A stretch of DNA of 64,000 nt, from the NCBI GenBank assembly GCA_963205115.1, contig CAUJHV010000014.1, forward strand, positions 267,030 to 331,029, read 5' to 3'. The notes below the pieces were generated by a model. That model had not been told where the DNA came from. It did not search any database and worked only from the letters and a program-made list of their open reading frames with translations. Both the position numbers and the translations under genes were made by a program. This stretch comes from Pseudomonadota bacterium. Lineage in GTDB: Bacteria; Pseudomonadota; Gammaproteobacteria; Burkholderiales; Burkholderiaceae_C. Each line of letters begins with the position of its first letter. Position 1 is the stretch's first letter. Shown piece after piece: positions 44,001 to 51,448 of the stretch.

Positions 44001-45501
44001 GCGTGTGCGCCAGGCAGTGGGGCCGTTGCATCCCACCACGCCGCTGTTCGACAGCCCGTTTCATCCCATCCGTAGCGGTGAATTGCTGATCGAGCGGCTG
44101 CGCGTGATGGACGCCTTTGGCCGTACCCAGGTCTGGAAGCCTTCGAAGCTGCACACGCCGCGGGCGCTGCGTGCCGACGGCGACGCGCGCGACCGGGCAG
44201 CGATGTCCTTGCGGCTGGCCCAGTCGGCGCGCCTGGACCTGCGCTGGCTGTCGGGTGCCCACGGTGATCTGGAAAGCAACGCGCACCCGTCAACCTCGCC
44301 GGTCTGCGGCTGGCTTGTCGTCAACGAACTGGATGACGAAATCGACGTGTATGCCGGCTCCGGGCACTTGCTCGGCTCGGTCGACCAGGCCGGCACCTGG
44401 TCGGCAGCGCCGGGAGACACGCCATCACCACGGCACTGGAGAGACGTCACCGACAGCGGCCTGCGGCGCTTGCTGCACTGGTTGACGCTGCCGGTGGATG
44501 GCCGTGTGGCCGGCTTCATCGCGCATCTGGACGAGGTACTTGCCACCATCGACCCCAAGGACAGCGCGCAGCATGCTGCGCGAGCCTTGCTGATCGGCCG
44601 ACCCGTGGCGGTGGCGCGTGCACGGCTGGCGCTCACGCTGCGGCACCCGGCGGCCATCGACCAGTCCGTCACCGCGCTGAATGCGCGACTGGCCGGTGAC
44701 GTCGACCAGACCCATGGCGTGGGCGATGTGCGGGTGCCCGTGCGCCTGGGGGGACGCCATCAGGTGGACGACGGACTGTGTGCGTGGTGGATCGAAGACG
44801 GCGCCTTGTTCCGCGACGAAGGCACAGGCCCGCACCTGGACGAGCTGATCGAGCTCACACCGGACGGACCGCCGCGAGAGCTCACGCTGCTGCTGGACCC
44901 GCGCGGCGCCGTGCACGCCACCTGTGGCCTGTTGCCCGCCAAGTCCATCGACATCCCGCCTGACCTCTTCAAGCAGCAGGTGGCCGACTTGCGCATCACG
45001 TTTCGCACACAGCCCGTGATCTGCGACCCGGATGACGTGGCTTTGCCCTTGCCCAGCGAACCGGGAGCGCTGTGGTCGTGGATCGAGCGCCGGGCTGACG
45101 GCTGGACCGAAGTGCCTCACCACCCGACGGTGCGGCGGGATGATCTGGTGCACGGCTTCGGCGCGCGCGGTGACGCGCTGTGGCAGAAGCTGGTGGCGCT
45201 GGGTCGCATCCGTCTGGATGGACACGACGACCAGGGTGTGCTGATGCCGATGCCTGACGCGTCGGCGCAGCCGACTGCGCCGACGCCATCCGGGGCGGGG
45301 ATCGCAGCGGCACCTGATCCCTTTGCAGAGCTCGGCCTGGATACGCAGGCCGTCGAACGCGGACTGCACGACGTGGCGCGCGCCCTGGGCGAGGCCGATG
45401 TCCGCGCCCGTTACGACGCCCGCGCCGTGGCTCGCGAGGGCTGGCTGCAGCTGCGCGCCGAGCCCTTGCCACAGGTGCGCAAGGCCGGGGGCGGATCGTG
45501 A
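41074..45501 (+). CDS. Cassette protein D: 1475-residue protein with jacalin-like lectin domain
   Basis: GTG 41074 overlaps the preceding TGA and has a perfect AGGAGGT upstream, so it should be strongly translated. The N terminus has 'LEPGVHLHWFLPAGL' (67-81) and 'FPPAPNRWLVFRREE' (100-114). Residues about 555-690 read as a jacalin-type lectin domain: 'GLRFDD', 'LAAGEHITAIFGQAG', 'LGFETSHGRRLGPWG', then 'VVVGLCGRSATWLSALGILV', the strand order and closing 'GRS-WLSALGI' of that fold. The rest is large, beta-rich and unrecognised, with an acidic low-complexity patch near 850. A carbohydrate-binding module in the biggest cassette protein suggests recognition of a glycan surface, which is inference. 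There is no signal peptide. Confidence 0.82.
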   Translation: MSGSLELMVPVSVHALWVAHLQRVIGPLADHERLPWFDGTRDRNGSVPHLAAAINAAPFSDHNAWLEPGVHLHWFLPAGLTRGGTRRTAERTVQVGDLWFPPAPNRWLVFRREERSAHASRAWLVESDYVHPPGLRPRGAIAYPLPYPQPGQAPFVYLGRQIRLDPLTLEPEDPAVQPASADNSLSRFAPALTAVGPGDPLFAAHYPSCRSVFGLHDDQPAMDQVAGYSVYGWYGDGLIEPLHNLRAALRDNADHGPARARHLLARQRHAEQLEALEAQGHGDHHPLPPEPVAPEGPLDEAQWNQALRLALRERFGWTMRNDTDTAAFPTDLMCAGMTAITAGLEHVPDQPPTTQAAGIGHNPAEAAVAFVTAGVSSTLTPDIEDRLTQELTDTDLSDHALDFGPKRAEARHREQFRSERGHAIWTVRTVGSSDPEQVGARSSLPDGLAHELNELNLRQAAYDRAQDQIAALRQELFSDWSRYMTAAYPEGDADPFGADVDAVRDLAERSRLAPLEALLRRSGRLFHAHGADGGVRLADAHTAAFGHPRQHGRLAGGPDGLRFDDAVAPGERLLGFDVYFGSIIDGLTLVGSEGTRPRRTLSGQLARVRLAAGEHITAIFGQAGVFMSMELVSKLGFETSHGRRLGPWGWNPEPLPAFRLEAPPGTVVVGLCGRSATWLSALGILVAPPGHHDLEPEPAGETLAGRVVEQHRRVQAVLADAEPASTRQGHRRVLATTPGPRFWRPNDPVIALSDSHVQANATRGGAGPDGKLSDPACFLIAVTGGWGAAGKVLAGNLRAPLSASSGRWTLAEHPLFMSGSQAKHWWPLQLEWEVELRPVADGGNTGDEPAASDDESTDAGRSGASPEGRRYAADFITRSQALRVGAVDWVPRQSPKLARSYQYLAGRSLLNPSIGARMVDQLKRLPDELKPHVAVPESLMLLPLSGFHDHLLMQGQEPQLPISDPIGLPGQRSFTERVRQAVGPLHPTTPLFDSPFHPIRSGELLIERLRVMDAFGRTQVWKPSKLHTPRALRADGDARDRAAMSLRLAQSARLDLRWLSGAHGDLESNAHPSTSPVCGWLVVNELDDEIDVYAGSGHLLGSVDQAGTWSAAPGDTPSPRHWRDVTDSGLRRLLHWLTLPVDGRVAGFIAHLDEVLATIDPKDSAQHAARALLIGRPVAVARARLALTLRHPAAIDQSVTALNARLAGDVDQTHGVGDVRVPVRLGGRHQVDDGLCAWWIEDGALFRDEGTGPHLDELIELTPDGPPRELTLLLDPRGAVHATCGLLPAKSIDIPPDLFKQQVADLRITFRTQPVICDPDDVALPLPSEPGALWSWIERRADGWTEVPHHPTVRRDDLVHGFGARGDALWQKLVALGRIRLDGHDDQGVLMPMPDASAQPTAPTPSGAGIAAAPDPFAELGLDTQAVERGLHDVARALGEADVRARYDARAVAREGWLQLRAEPLPQVRKAGGGS

Positions 45502-47210
45502 AGGGGCGCGGCTGGTTGCCTGCCACGCGCCAGCAGCCGGCAGCTGCGGGCTTCGACGCGTCCTTGCACCACGTGAGCGGCTGGCCGGTGCTGAGCATCA
45601 CGGGCTCGCCGCAGACCATGGAGCTGGAGCTGGTCAACCGCACCGCCTATCCGGTGACAGCGGGGCCGGCGCACCTGAGCCTGGTGTTTCGACCCGGTGT
45701 GCTGCGCTCGCCGCAGGACATCGTGCTGGCCGCGCAAAGCGATGTGGCCTGGGCTCTGGCGATCCACGAGGATCCGGACCGCCGTAACGTGAGCCTGGCG
45801 CTGGCGGGTGTCGAGCGTGCGGTGCTGGCACCGGGCGAAGCCTTGCGCATCCGCCTGGACAACGTCAGCGCCGCCGAGTCCGGTGGCTCCCGTGCCACGC
45901 GGGTGCAGCTGCACATCCACGGATTTTTCCACCCCGATGGCCGCGAGGTCCGCGGCACGCAGTTGATGCACCTGCCGGTGCTGCGCCGTCACGAGCCGCA
46001 AGGCCTGCCTGCCACGGCCCTGCGCACGGGTTCGACAGCCGCCAGTGGGCCCTTCCTGGCCGGCTTTCTCAACGGTGCCGATGTGCTCAACGATGGCCAT
46101 TCGGCCAATCGCCTGAGGCTGCGCGTCGTCAATGACTCCGGGCGGCCCATACCCTTGTCGGCGCGGGATGACGAAGCGACGCGCTTCTTTCTGTCGTTTC
46201 GAACCGGCACGGGTGGCGCCGAGTGGGGACTGCTCGGCTTGCCCACCGATCACCTCACGCTGGAAGTCGAAGAACCCGGCTGGCAGATCGACAACCACAC
46301 CCTCCGGCGCGACGAGCCGGGCGTGTGGGGCCCGCGGCAGGCGCTGAACCTGACGCTCACGGTCTACAGCAACGCGCTGGCCGGCGAAGCGCAGCTGGTG
46401 CTGAGCTACGAGAACCTGCCCGGGCATGACGACGGCGATCTGGTGCTGCTGGTGAACCTGGGGCCGATTGCGGCTCGCGACGACGCCGTGGTCGTCCAGG
46501 CCCCCGCTGGCGTGCAGCTGAGCGGCGATCTGACGGTCAGCGGCGCCATTCACAGCGGCGCCCACCATGCGGATCTGACACCCGCGGAGTTCAAGCTCGG
46601 CGGCGACGTCGCCACCTACTACCCCATCGTTTTCGAAGACCTGGCCTGGGAGCGTGGGGAGTTCCGATTCGAGGTGTTCCGCGCCCGCACCCACGTCGAC
46701 GGGCCATGGCGCGGCTCGATGATGGCGCGCATTGCCTGCCACAACGACCGCTTCGGCGAGGGCTCGGCGTTCTGGTCGATCGAGGTGCGCCAGTCCACCG
46801 CCGTGTCGACGCCGACGCGCCGATTTGTCGGTGGGCTGGAACCTTATCCCTTCGACACCCGGCTCGTGCTCTGGCTGCTGGGCGACACCACCTACCGCTG
46901 GCTGGCGAACCATCCCGCACGCATCGACCCCGTGTCGAACCTCGACGCGCCCGGCCCGCTGAGCCTCGGGAGCCCCGACAAGCTCAGGGTCTATGGCGTG
47001 CTCACCGAGCCCCAACCCGGTTATCAGGCGGACCATGTGTCGATCAGCCGCAGCCTGGGCCGAGACTCGAGTCCGGTGCCGACGGGTGCGGTCATCCTCT
47101 GGCCGCAAGACCAGCCGCCGCCTGAGGGATGGTCACGGCTCGACAACCCTGCGGCGGGAACGACGGGTCAGCTGCCGCCGGGATTGGTCTGCATCCGCAA
47201 GATGACGTAG
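45498..47210 (+). CDS. Cassette protein E: 570-residue protein with tail-collar-like C terminus
   Basis: GTG 45498 overlaps the TGA of protein D. The N-terminal 330 residues are beta-rich, including 'LELVNRTAYPVTAGPAHLSL' and 'VQLHIHGFFHP'. Residues near 340 have 'LSGDLTVSGAIHSGA', the kind of linker seen in phage tail fibres. The C terminus 'PTGAVILWPQDQPPPEGWSR' to 'LPPGLVCIRK' resembles the phage tail-collar pattern (PxGxI, then PxGW). This makes E the best candidate for a fibre or tip component of whatever A-E build. The resemblance is by eye only. It is the last gene of the cassette, and no terminator hairpin is obvious behind it. Confidence 0.78.
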   Translation: MKGRGWLPATRQQPAAAGFDASLHHVSGWPVLSITGSPQTMELELVNRTAYPVTAGPAHLSLVFRPGVLRSPQDIVLAAQSDVAWALAIHEDPDRRNVSLALAGVERAVLAPGEALRIRLDNVSAAESGGSRATRVQLHIHGFFHPDGREVRGTQLMHLPVLRRHEPQGLPATALRTGSTAASGPFLAGFLNGADVLNDGHSANRLRLRVVNDSGRPIPLSARDDEATRFFLSFRTGTGGAEWGLLGLPTDHLTLEVEEPGWQIDNHTLRRDEPGVWGPRQALNLTLTVYSNALAGEAQLVLSYENLPGHDDGDLVLLVNLGPIAARDDAVVVQAPAGVQLSGDLTVSGAIHSGAHHADLTPAEFKLGGDVATYYPIVFEDLAWERGEFRFEVFRARTHVDGPWRGSMMARIACHNDRFGEGSAFWSIEVRQSTAVSTPTRRFVGGLEPYPFDTRLVLWLLGDTTYRWLANHPARIDPVSNLDAPGPLSLGSPDKLRVYGVLTEPQPGYQADHVSISRSLGRDSSPVPTGAVILWPQDQPPPEGWSRLDNPAAGTTGQLPPGLVCIRKMT

Positions 47211-47730
47211 GCAAGGACTCGCAGGCGTCCGCGCGCTCAGAGCGCTGACAAGCTGCTATTTTCAATCGTTAGCCAATCAAGCCAGATGGGTATTCCTGGA
47301 GCTGCACCATGGCTTCGTGTGCTCTCGCGTCGAGCCGGCCCATGTTGAACAGCGCGGCGCACGGCCCCTGATCAGCGGCTACGCCCCTCGCCACGCACAC
47401 ACAGACCACTGGACTGTTGGTGGCCCCGCTTTTGCACCCTGCCGACGAAGCATGTATAGGGCCGCAGACCAATGACCGGTCAACGGCAGCCTGTTCGTCA
47501 GGTTGGCTGGCCGGAACCGACCCTCAGGAGACATCCGCTGTCCTGATCTTGTCCCCCCGAAGCTGCCAGCCTCACTCGCACTCGGGCGCCCGACGCAGGC
47601 GGTGCACGTCCATGTGGGCGACGAGGGATCCATGCGCGAGAACAGGCGCTGCTGCACGAGTGCAGCCGTGCGCGCCGGGCCTGAGAATCCCGCCAGCACC
47701 GAACCATCCCACGCTGTGGAGATCGACGAG
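47211..47730. other. Spacer between the cassette and the MFS gene
   Basis: 520 bp without a convincing gene. It holds a third CCGAAGCTGCC (47557) preceded by GACCCTCAG (47519), as at the left end of the island. A minus-strand frame at 47269-47472 ends 'AALFNMGRLDARAHEAMVQL' and then a few more residues; it has no recognisable family or ribosome site and may be a remnant. Confidence 0.45.
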
Positions 47731-48951
47731 TTGAGCCCATCCGCCAAAGCCCCCACCGCCGTTGGCCTGTACCTGGCCGGCGTGCAGTTCCTTTTCGCCG
47801 TCGGCTGGATCGTCTACGTGATCTATCTGCCGGCGCTGGCGGAGCAGGCCGGGCTGCCCAAGTCGGCAGTGCCCTGGCTGCTGCTGATGGACCAGCTGAT
47901 CTTCGTGGCCACCGACTTGGCTGTAGGCGTCTGGTCGGACCGGGCGGCGGGCGTGCTGGGTCGCATCGGCTGGTGGGTGCTGGGCGTCACCCTGCTATCC
48001 ACCGTGGCCTTCCTGGTGCTGCCATGGGTGGCGCCGCGGGGATCACCGGGGCTGTTCGTGGCGATCACTGTGCTTTGGGCGGCCACCAGCGCGGCGTTGC
48101 GGGCACCGCCGTTGACGTTGCTGGGCCGTCATGTGGCCAAGCCCGCCGTCCCCTGGCTGGTGAGCCTGGTGTTGCTGGGCACGGGCATCGCGTCCGCCAT
48201 CGGCCCCTACCTGGGGTTGACGCTGAAGGGGCTGGACCCGCGGCTGCCGTTCGCTCTGGCTGGGTTGTCGCTGGCCGCCATCACGGCCGGCATGGTGTGG
48301 GCCGAGCGCGCGCTGTCCCAACGCCGAGCCGCCGACCAGGCGGCCAGGGTGGAGACCGCGGCGCCGTCCGCGGCATCGCGCACCGGACGTGACGGCGTGG
48401 CGCCGATCCCGGGCTTCCTGCTGGCCGCCCTGCTGGCGGCGGCCGCTGCCCAGGTGCATTCCAACCTGGTGGCCGCGCCGCTGTACCTGCGCCATGCGCC
48501 TGCATCGATGCTGCCGGTGCTGATGCCGGTGTTCTGGGTCGGCTTCAATCTGGCGCTGATGCCGGCCAGCCTGGCCGTCAAGCGTTTCGGCGCCTTGCCG
48601 GTGATGACCGGCGGCGCGCTGGTGGCCGCCGCGTGCAGCGCGGGTGCCTGGAACGCCACCTCGCTGGAGGCGCTGCTGCCCCTGCAGGGCCTGTCCGGCG
48701 CGGCGTGGGGCGTCAGCCTGATGAGCGGGTTTTCGGCCGCCGTATTCTTCGGTCATGTGGGTCGCGAAGGCTTCATGGGTGGCGCACTCAACTCAGCCCT
48801 GGCGGCAGCGGCGCTTTCACGCATCGCCGTGGTCACCTTCGTCGCGCCTGCGCCGGTGGTCGCCACGCAATGGGGCTGGGTACCGGCCCTGCTCTTCGCC
48901 TTGAGTGCGGCACTGTTGTGTGCCATCTGGTCGCGCAGCCGCAGCGTCTGA
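47731..48951 (+). CDS. MFS transporter
   Basis: About 406 residues with 12 hydrophobic segments. The first is 'YLAGVQFLFAVGWIVYVIYL'. 'DLAVGVWSDRAAGVLGR' is the loop 2-3 motif of the major facilitator superfamily (compare G-x-L-(A/S)-D-R), and a polar central loop ('SQRRAADQAARVETAAPSA') separates the halves. The frame is open to 47503, but the extra N terminus is polar and improbable. I use TTG 47731 (GGAG nine bases upstream); ATG 47632 is an alternative. It is the last gene of the island, 59 bp before the right repeat. The substrate cannot be told. Confidence 0.8.
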   Translation: MSPSAKAPTAVGLYLAGVQFLFAVGWIVYVIYLPALAEQAGLPKSAVPWLLLMDQLIFVATDLAVGVWSDRAAGVLGRIGWWVLGVTLLSTVAFLVLPWVAPRGSPGLFVAITVLWAATSAALRAPPLTLLGRHVAKPAVPWLVSLVLLGTGIASAIGPYLGLTLKGLDPRLPFALAGLSLAAITAGMVWAERALSQRRAADQAARVETAAPSAASRTGRDGVAPIPGFLLAALLAAAAAQVHSNLVAAPLYLRHAPASMLPVLMPVFWVGFNLALMPASLAVKRFGALPVMTGGALVAAACSAGAWNATSLEALLPLQGLSGAAWGVSLMSGFSAAVFFGHVGREGFMGGALNSALAAAALSRIAVVTFVAPAPVVATQWGWVPALLFALSAALLCAIWSRSRSV

Positions 48952-49010
48952 TCCATTCACGGCGCCTTGCGATGAGCGGCCGAATGGTCGATCTGTCCAT
49001 CGATCTGGAG

Positions 49011-49055
49011 GTATGCGCTGTATGTGAACGTGCGCGGGGCGGTGCGGAACTGAGC
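49011..49055 (+). repeat. Right direct repeat (att-like)
   Basis: A second copy of the SMP-30 gene's 3' end (see 28401-28445), 37 bp perfect from 49019. No SMP-30 coding sequence precedes it, so it is an orphan fragment: the displaced original gene end if the island carried its own copy of the site. Confidence 0.9.
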
Positions 49056-49274
49056 CGTCGCCTGGCACGCAGCCCGGCGCCGAGCGGGCGGCAGACGGGC
49101 TCGGGCGGTGGCGTCCGCGCCGCCTATCGGTTGCGGCGTTCGGCACGTAACGCCGCGTAAATGCAGCGTCGCCAAGACACCCAAACCCCTCAAGCAAGTG
49201 GCCGTTCGCCGCAATGGCACGTGATGCAATTCACGCGGGAAACCTCCCCATCCACCCAACCGTGAGGAATTTGC

Positions 49275-50012
49275 ATGTCAAAGAGAACCGTCATCGCGGC
49301 GGCCTTGATCTCGCTCGCCGGCGCCGGCCCGGCCATGGCGCAGTACCTGTCAAACGGCTCTTTCGAGCAGCCGGTCATCCCCTCCGGCACCCAAGGCACG
49401 ATGTACTTCGGCGGTCAGACACTGCCGGGCGGCTGGTCGGTCATCGCCGGCGCCACCGAAGACGTGCACCTGATCAATGCCAGCGCGAGCTTTCCGTTCG
49501 AAAGCTTCTCGCACAACATGCTGGCCCGGGACGGCAATCAGTGGTTGGACCTCAGTGGCGAAGGCTGGGGCGGCTTCAATCGGGGTGTCGCGCAGAGCTT
49601 TGCAGCCACGCCAGGCGATTCGCTCACGCTGGCCTTCAGCGTCGGCAACCTGGTCAATGGCGGCTTCTCGTACGTGCAGTTGAAGGTCAACGGCAATGTC
49701 GTCGACACTTTCGCGTCCAAGGGTGCTGACCCGGCCGATCCCGCCTGGACCCAGGTCTGGGCCGACCACTCGGTGTCCTTCGTGGCCCAGGCGACGAACG
49801 TGGTCGAGTTCATCGGCGTGGACGGTCCCGGCACCACCCCGACCCTCAATCCGTGGAACAACCAGCCCTACTTCTCCAGCCATTGGTCGATCGGCCTGGA
49901 CAACGTCAGCATCAGCTCGCCATCGCCCGTGCCGGAGCCGAGTTCCTACGCCATGGCCCTGGTCGGCTTGATCCTCATGGGTGGCGTGGCGCGCCGTCGT
50001 CGCCGCGGCTGA
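49275..50012 (+). CDS. Exported PEP-CTERM protein
   Basis: The product is 245 residues, with 'gtgagga' ahead of ATG 49275. Signal peptide 'MSKRTVIAAALISLAGAG..AMA', then 'YLSNGSFEQPVIPSGT', 'LPGGWSVIAG' and 'NQWLDLSGEGWGGFNRGVAQ', a DUF642/choice-of-anchor-like beta-sandwich often seen in such proteins. The C terminus is canonical: 'VPEPSSYAMALVGLILMGGV' plus a run of Arg. An exosortase should process it and deliver it to the surface or exopolysaccharide matrix. It lies 219 bp after the right repeat and is chromosomal rather than island-borne. Confidence 0.92.
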   Translation: MSKRTVIAAALISLAGAGPAMAQYLSNGSFEQPVIPSGTQGTMYFGGQTLPGGWSVIAGATEDVHLINASASFPFESFSHNMLARDGNQWLDLSGEGWGGFNRGVAQSFAATPGDSLTLAFSVGNLVNGGFSYVQLKVNGNVVDTFASKGADPADPAWTQVWADHSVSFVAQATNVVEFIGVDGPGTTPTLNPWNNQPYFSSHWSIGLDNVSISSPSPVPEPSSYAMALVGLILMGGVARRRRRG

Positions 50013-50066
50013 GAAGGCAGCTCGCAGCGGCCACGCAGGCACTTTCGGCCGCCGGTTGCCGCTCCT

Positions 50067-50088
50067 GGAAAGCCATTTCCGGCTTTCC
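50067..50088 (+). terminator. Hairpin after the PEP-CTERM gene
   Basis: GGAAAGCC and GGCTTTCC form a perfect 8-bp stem with loop ATTTCC, 54 bp past the stop and between convergent genes. There is no T tract behind it. It is a probable but non-canonical terminator. Confidence 0.5.
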
Positions 50089-50139
50089 GGGCAGCTGAGC
50101 TGTGAGTGGGCGCGCGACCGGCGCCCGCCCACGGCTGCA

Positions 50140-51390
50140 TCAACTGCCCAGCACAAACCGCAAGCCAGCACGCGCCTGCAACCGCTCCACCAGGCTCAGC
50201 CCCATGGCCGCACCCGGTGTCCACACGCCGCCCGGCGCGGCCTCGCGGCCCACGTCCTGCAGCAGGCACAGGGCCGCTTCGCTGATCATCTTGCTGGTCG
50301 AGCCGTAGCCCGGGTCGCGGTCGCCGGTGACCACGGCCGACAGCCGCTGGCCGGCCGCCGTGGCGCCGGTGAAGACCACCTCGTAGCGTCCGCGCTCACG
50401 CGCCTGTGCATCCGGGCCGTCACCGGGCTTGGGCATGGCCCAGCGCCGCAGCAGAGCCCGCGTGGGCCCGATGCCCAGCAACGTGTTCGTCAGGCGCGAC
50501 TGTCGGGCCATCGCCCGCGCGCGCTTCTCGCCGGCATCGCCCTGCCCGGGTTTGCCGGTGAGCATGCGCTCGGAGTAGACGAAGTCGCGGCCCCAGGGAT
50601 GGCCGCGCAAGGCCTGCGTGCGGTGCACGTTCTTGGTGTTGATCGGCGCCATCACGAAGGGGCCGGTCCATGCGCCGGCCCAGTCGTCGAAGGCGGCTGA
50701 TTCGCCCTCGGGCTGCGCGGGTCCGGTGAAGCCGGGCGTCAGCGCAAACGGGTCGGCCATCGTGCGCGCCAGCGAGGGATCGCGGCCGATGGCCTCGAAG
50801 GTGGCCAGCGCACTGGCGGCCGTGCCGCCCGACATCGTGCCCTTCATGACCCGCACACGCCCGCGGACTTCGCGCGCATAGGCGCCGAAGCGTTCGTGCA
50901 TGTGGTGCTGCAGGAAGACCACGCCCAGGTCGAACGGGATCGAGTCGAAGCCGCAGGAGAAGACGATGCGTGCGCCGCTGCGCGCCGCCAGCGGCTGCAG
51001 CACCGGGATCATCTGCGCCATCCACGCTGGTTCGCCGCAGAGGTCGACATAGTCGGTGCCGGCCTCCGCGCAGGCGCGCGCCAGTGGTTCGCCGTGGCGC
51101 TGGTAGGGGCCGACGGTGGTGATGATGACGCGGGCCTGGCGCACGAGATCGGCCATGGCGGCCGCATCGCCGGCATCGGCCTGCAGCAGCGGGAGCTTCT
51201 CGTCGGCGCCGATGGCCTGGCGCACCTGGGCCAGCTTGTCGCGCTGGCGCCCGGCCAGTGCCCAGCGCAGGGGGCCGGTGCTGCCATAGCTGGCCTGCAG
51301 GTACTCGGCTACCAGATGGCCGGTGAAGCCCGTCGCACCGAAGACGATGAGGTCGTAGGCGCGCACGCCGTCGCTGGCAGCCGGGCTCAC
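50140..51390 (-). CDS. Saccharopine dehydrogenase-like (trans-acting enoyl reductase type) protein
   Basis: About 416 residues. The Rossmann start is 'YDLIVFGATGFTGHLVAEYL', then 'VIITTVGPYQRHGEPLARAC', 'DYVDLCGEPAWM' and 'IVFSCGFDSIPFDLG'. This set marks the saccharopine dehydrogenase-like oxidoreductase family that includes mycobacterial trans-acting enoyl reductases. The C terminus 'SKMISEAALCLLQDV' is also typical. There is no ATG at the right place; GTG 51390 (GGAAGG upstream) fits, and GTG 51441 is an alternative. It lies 58 bp behind the DUF2855 gene. A role in lipid or short-chain metabolism is a family guess only. Confidence 0.82.
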   Translation of the reverse strand: MSPAASDGVRAYDLIVFGATGFTGHLVAEYLQASYGSTGPLRWALAGRQRDKLAQVRQAIGADEKLPLLQADAGDAAAMADLVRQARVIITTVGPYQRHGEPLARACAEAGTDYVDLCGEPAWMAQMIPVLQPLAARSGARIVFSCGFDSIPFDLGVVFLQHHMHERFGAYAREVRGRVRVMKGTMSGGTAASALATFEAIGRDPSLARTMADPFALTPGFTGPAQPEGESAAFDDWAGAWTGPFVMAPINTKNVHRTQALRGHPWGRDFVYSERMLTGKPGQGDAGEKRARAMARQSRLTNTLLGIGPTRALLRRWAMPKPGDGPDAQARERGRYEVVFTGATAAGQRLSAVVTGDRDPGYGSTSKMISEAALCLLQDVGREAAPGGVWTPGAAMGLSLVERLQARAGLRFVLGS

Positions 51391-51448
51391 CGGACGCCCT
51401 TCCGCCAGGCAGGCGCCGGGATGAACGCGGGGGAACGGCACGGCACGC

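Larger units (their letters stand above)
28446..49010. mobile_element. Putative genomic island inserted at the 3' end of the SMP-30 gene
   Basis: About 20.6 kb bounded by the 45-bp direct repeats. The contents differ in character from the pathway operons outside: a RelA/SpoT-type synthetase with mixed codon use, an IS91-family transposase fragment, an antisense cytochrome c fragment, a coupled cassette of five large proteins of unknown role, and an MFS transporter. No integrase, relaxase, tRNA or phage structural gene is recognisable, so the element is either degraded, mobilised in trans, or was acquired by another route. Removing it would restore a simple junction between the sugar-acid operon and the PEP-CTERM gene at 49275. 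The limits are inferred from the repeats alone. Confidence 0.7.

Noticed and set aside
41299..44286. A minus-strand open frame of 995 codons
   Set aside because: Antisense to cassette protein D, which has a perfect ribosome site, coupled start and a lectin-like domain. The shadow is low-complexity Arg/Gln/His-rich.
47269..47472. Minus-strand 67-codon gene
   Set aside because: No ribosome site, no family, and odd Cys/Val-rich composition. Probably a remnant or chance frame.
28446..49010. The island as a prophage or contractile injection locus
   Set aside because: No sheath, tube, baseplate, terminase, portal, lysis or integrase gene can be recognised. Only one protein end resembles a fibre.
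49232..49250. Sigma-54 promoter ahead of the PEP-CTERM gene
   Set aside because: TGGCACGTGATGCAAT resembles the -24 box, but the GC of the -12 box is two bases too close.
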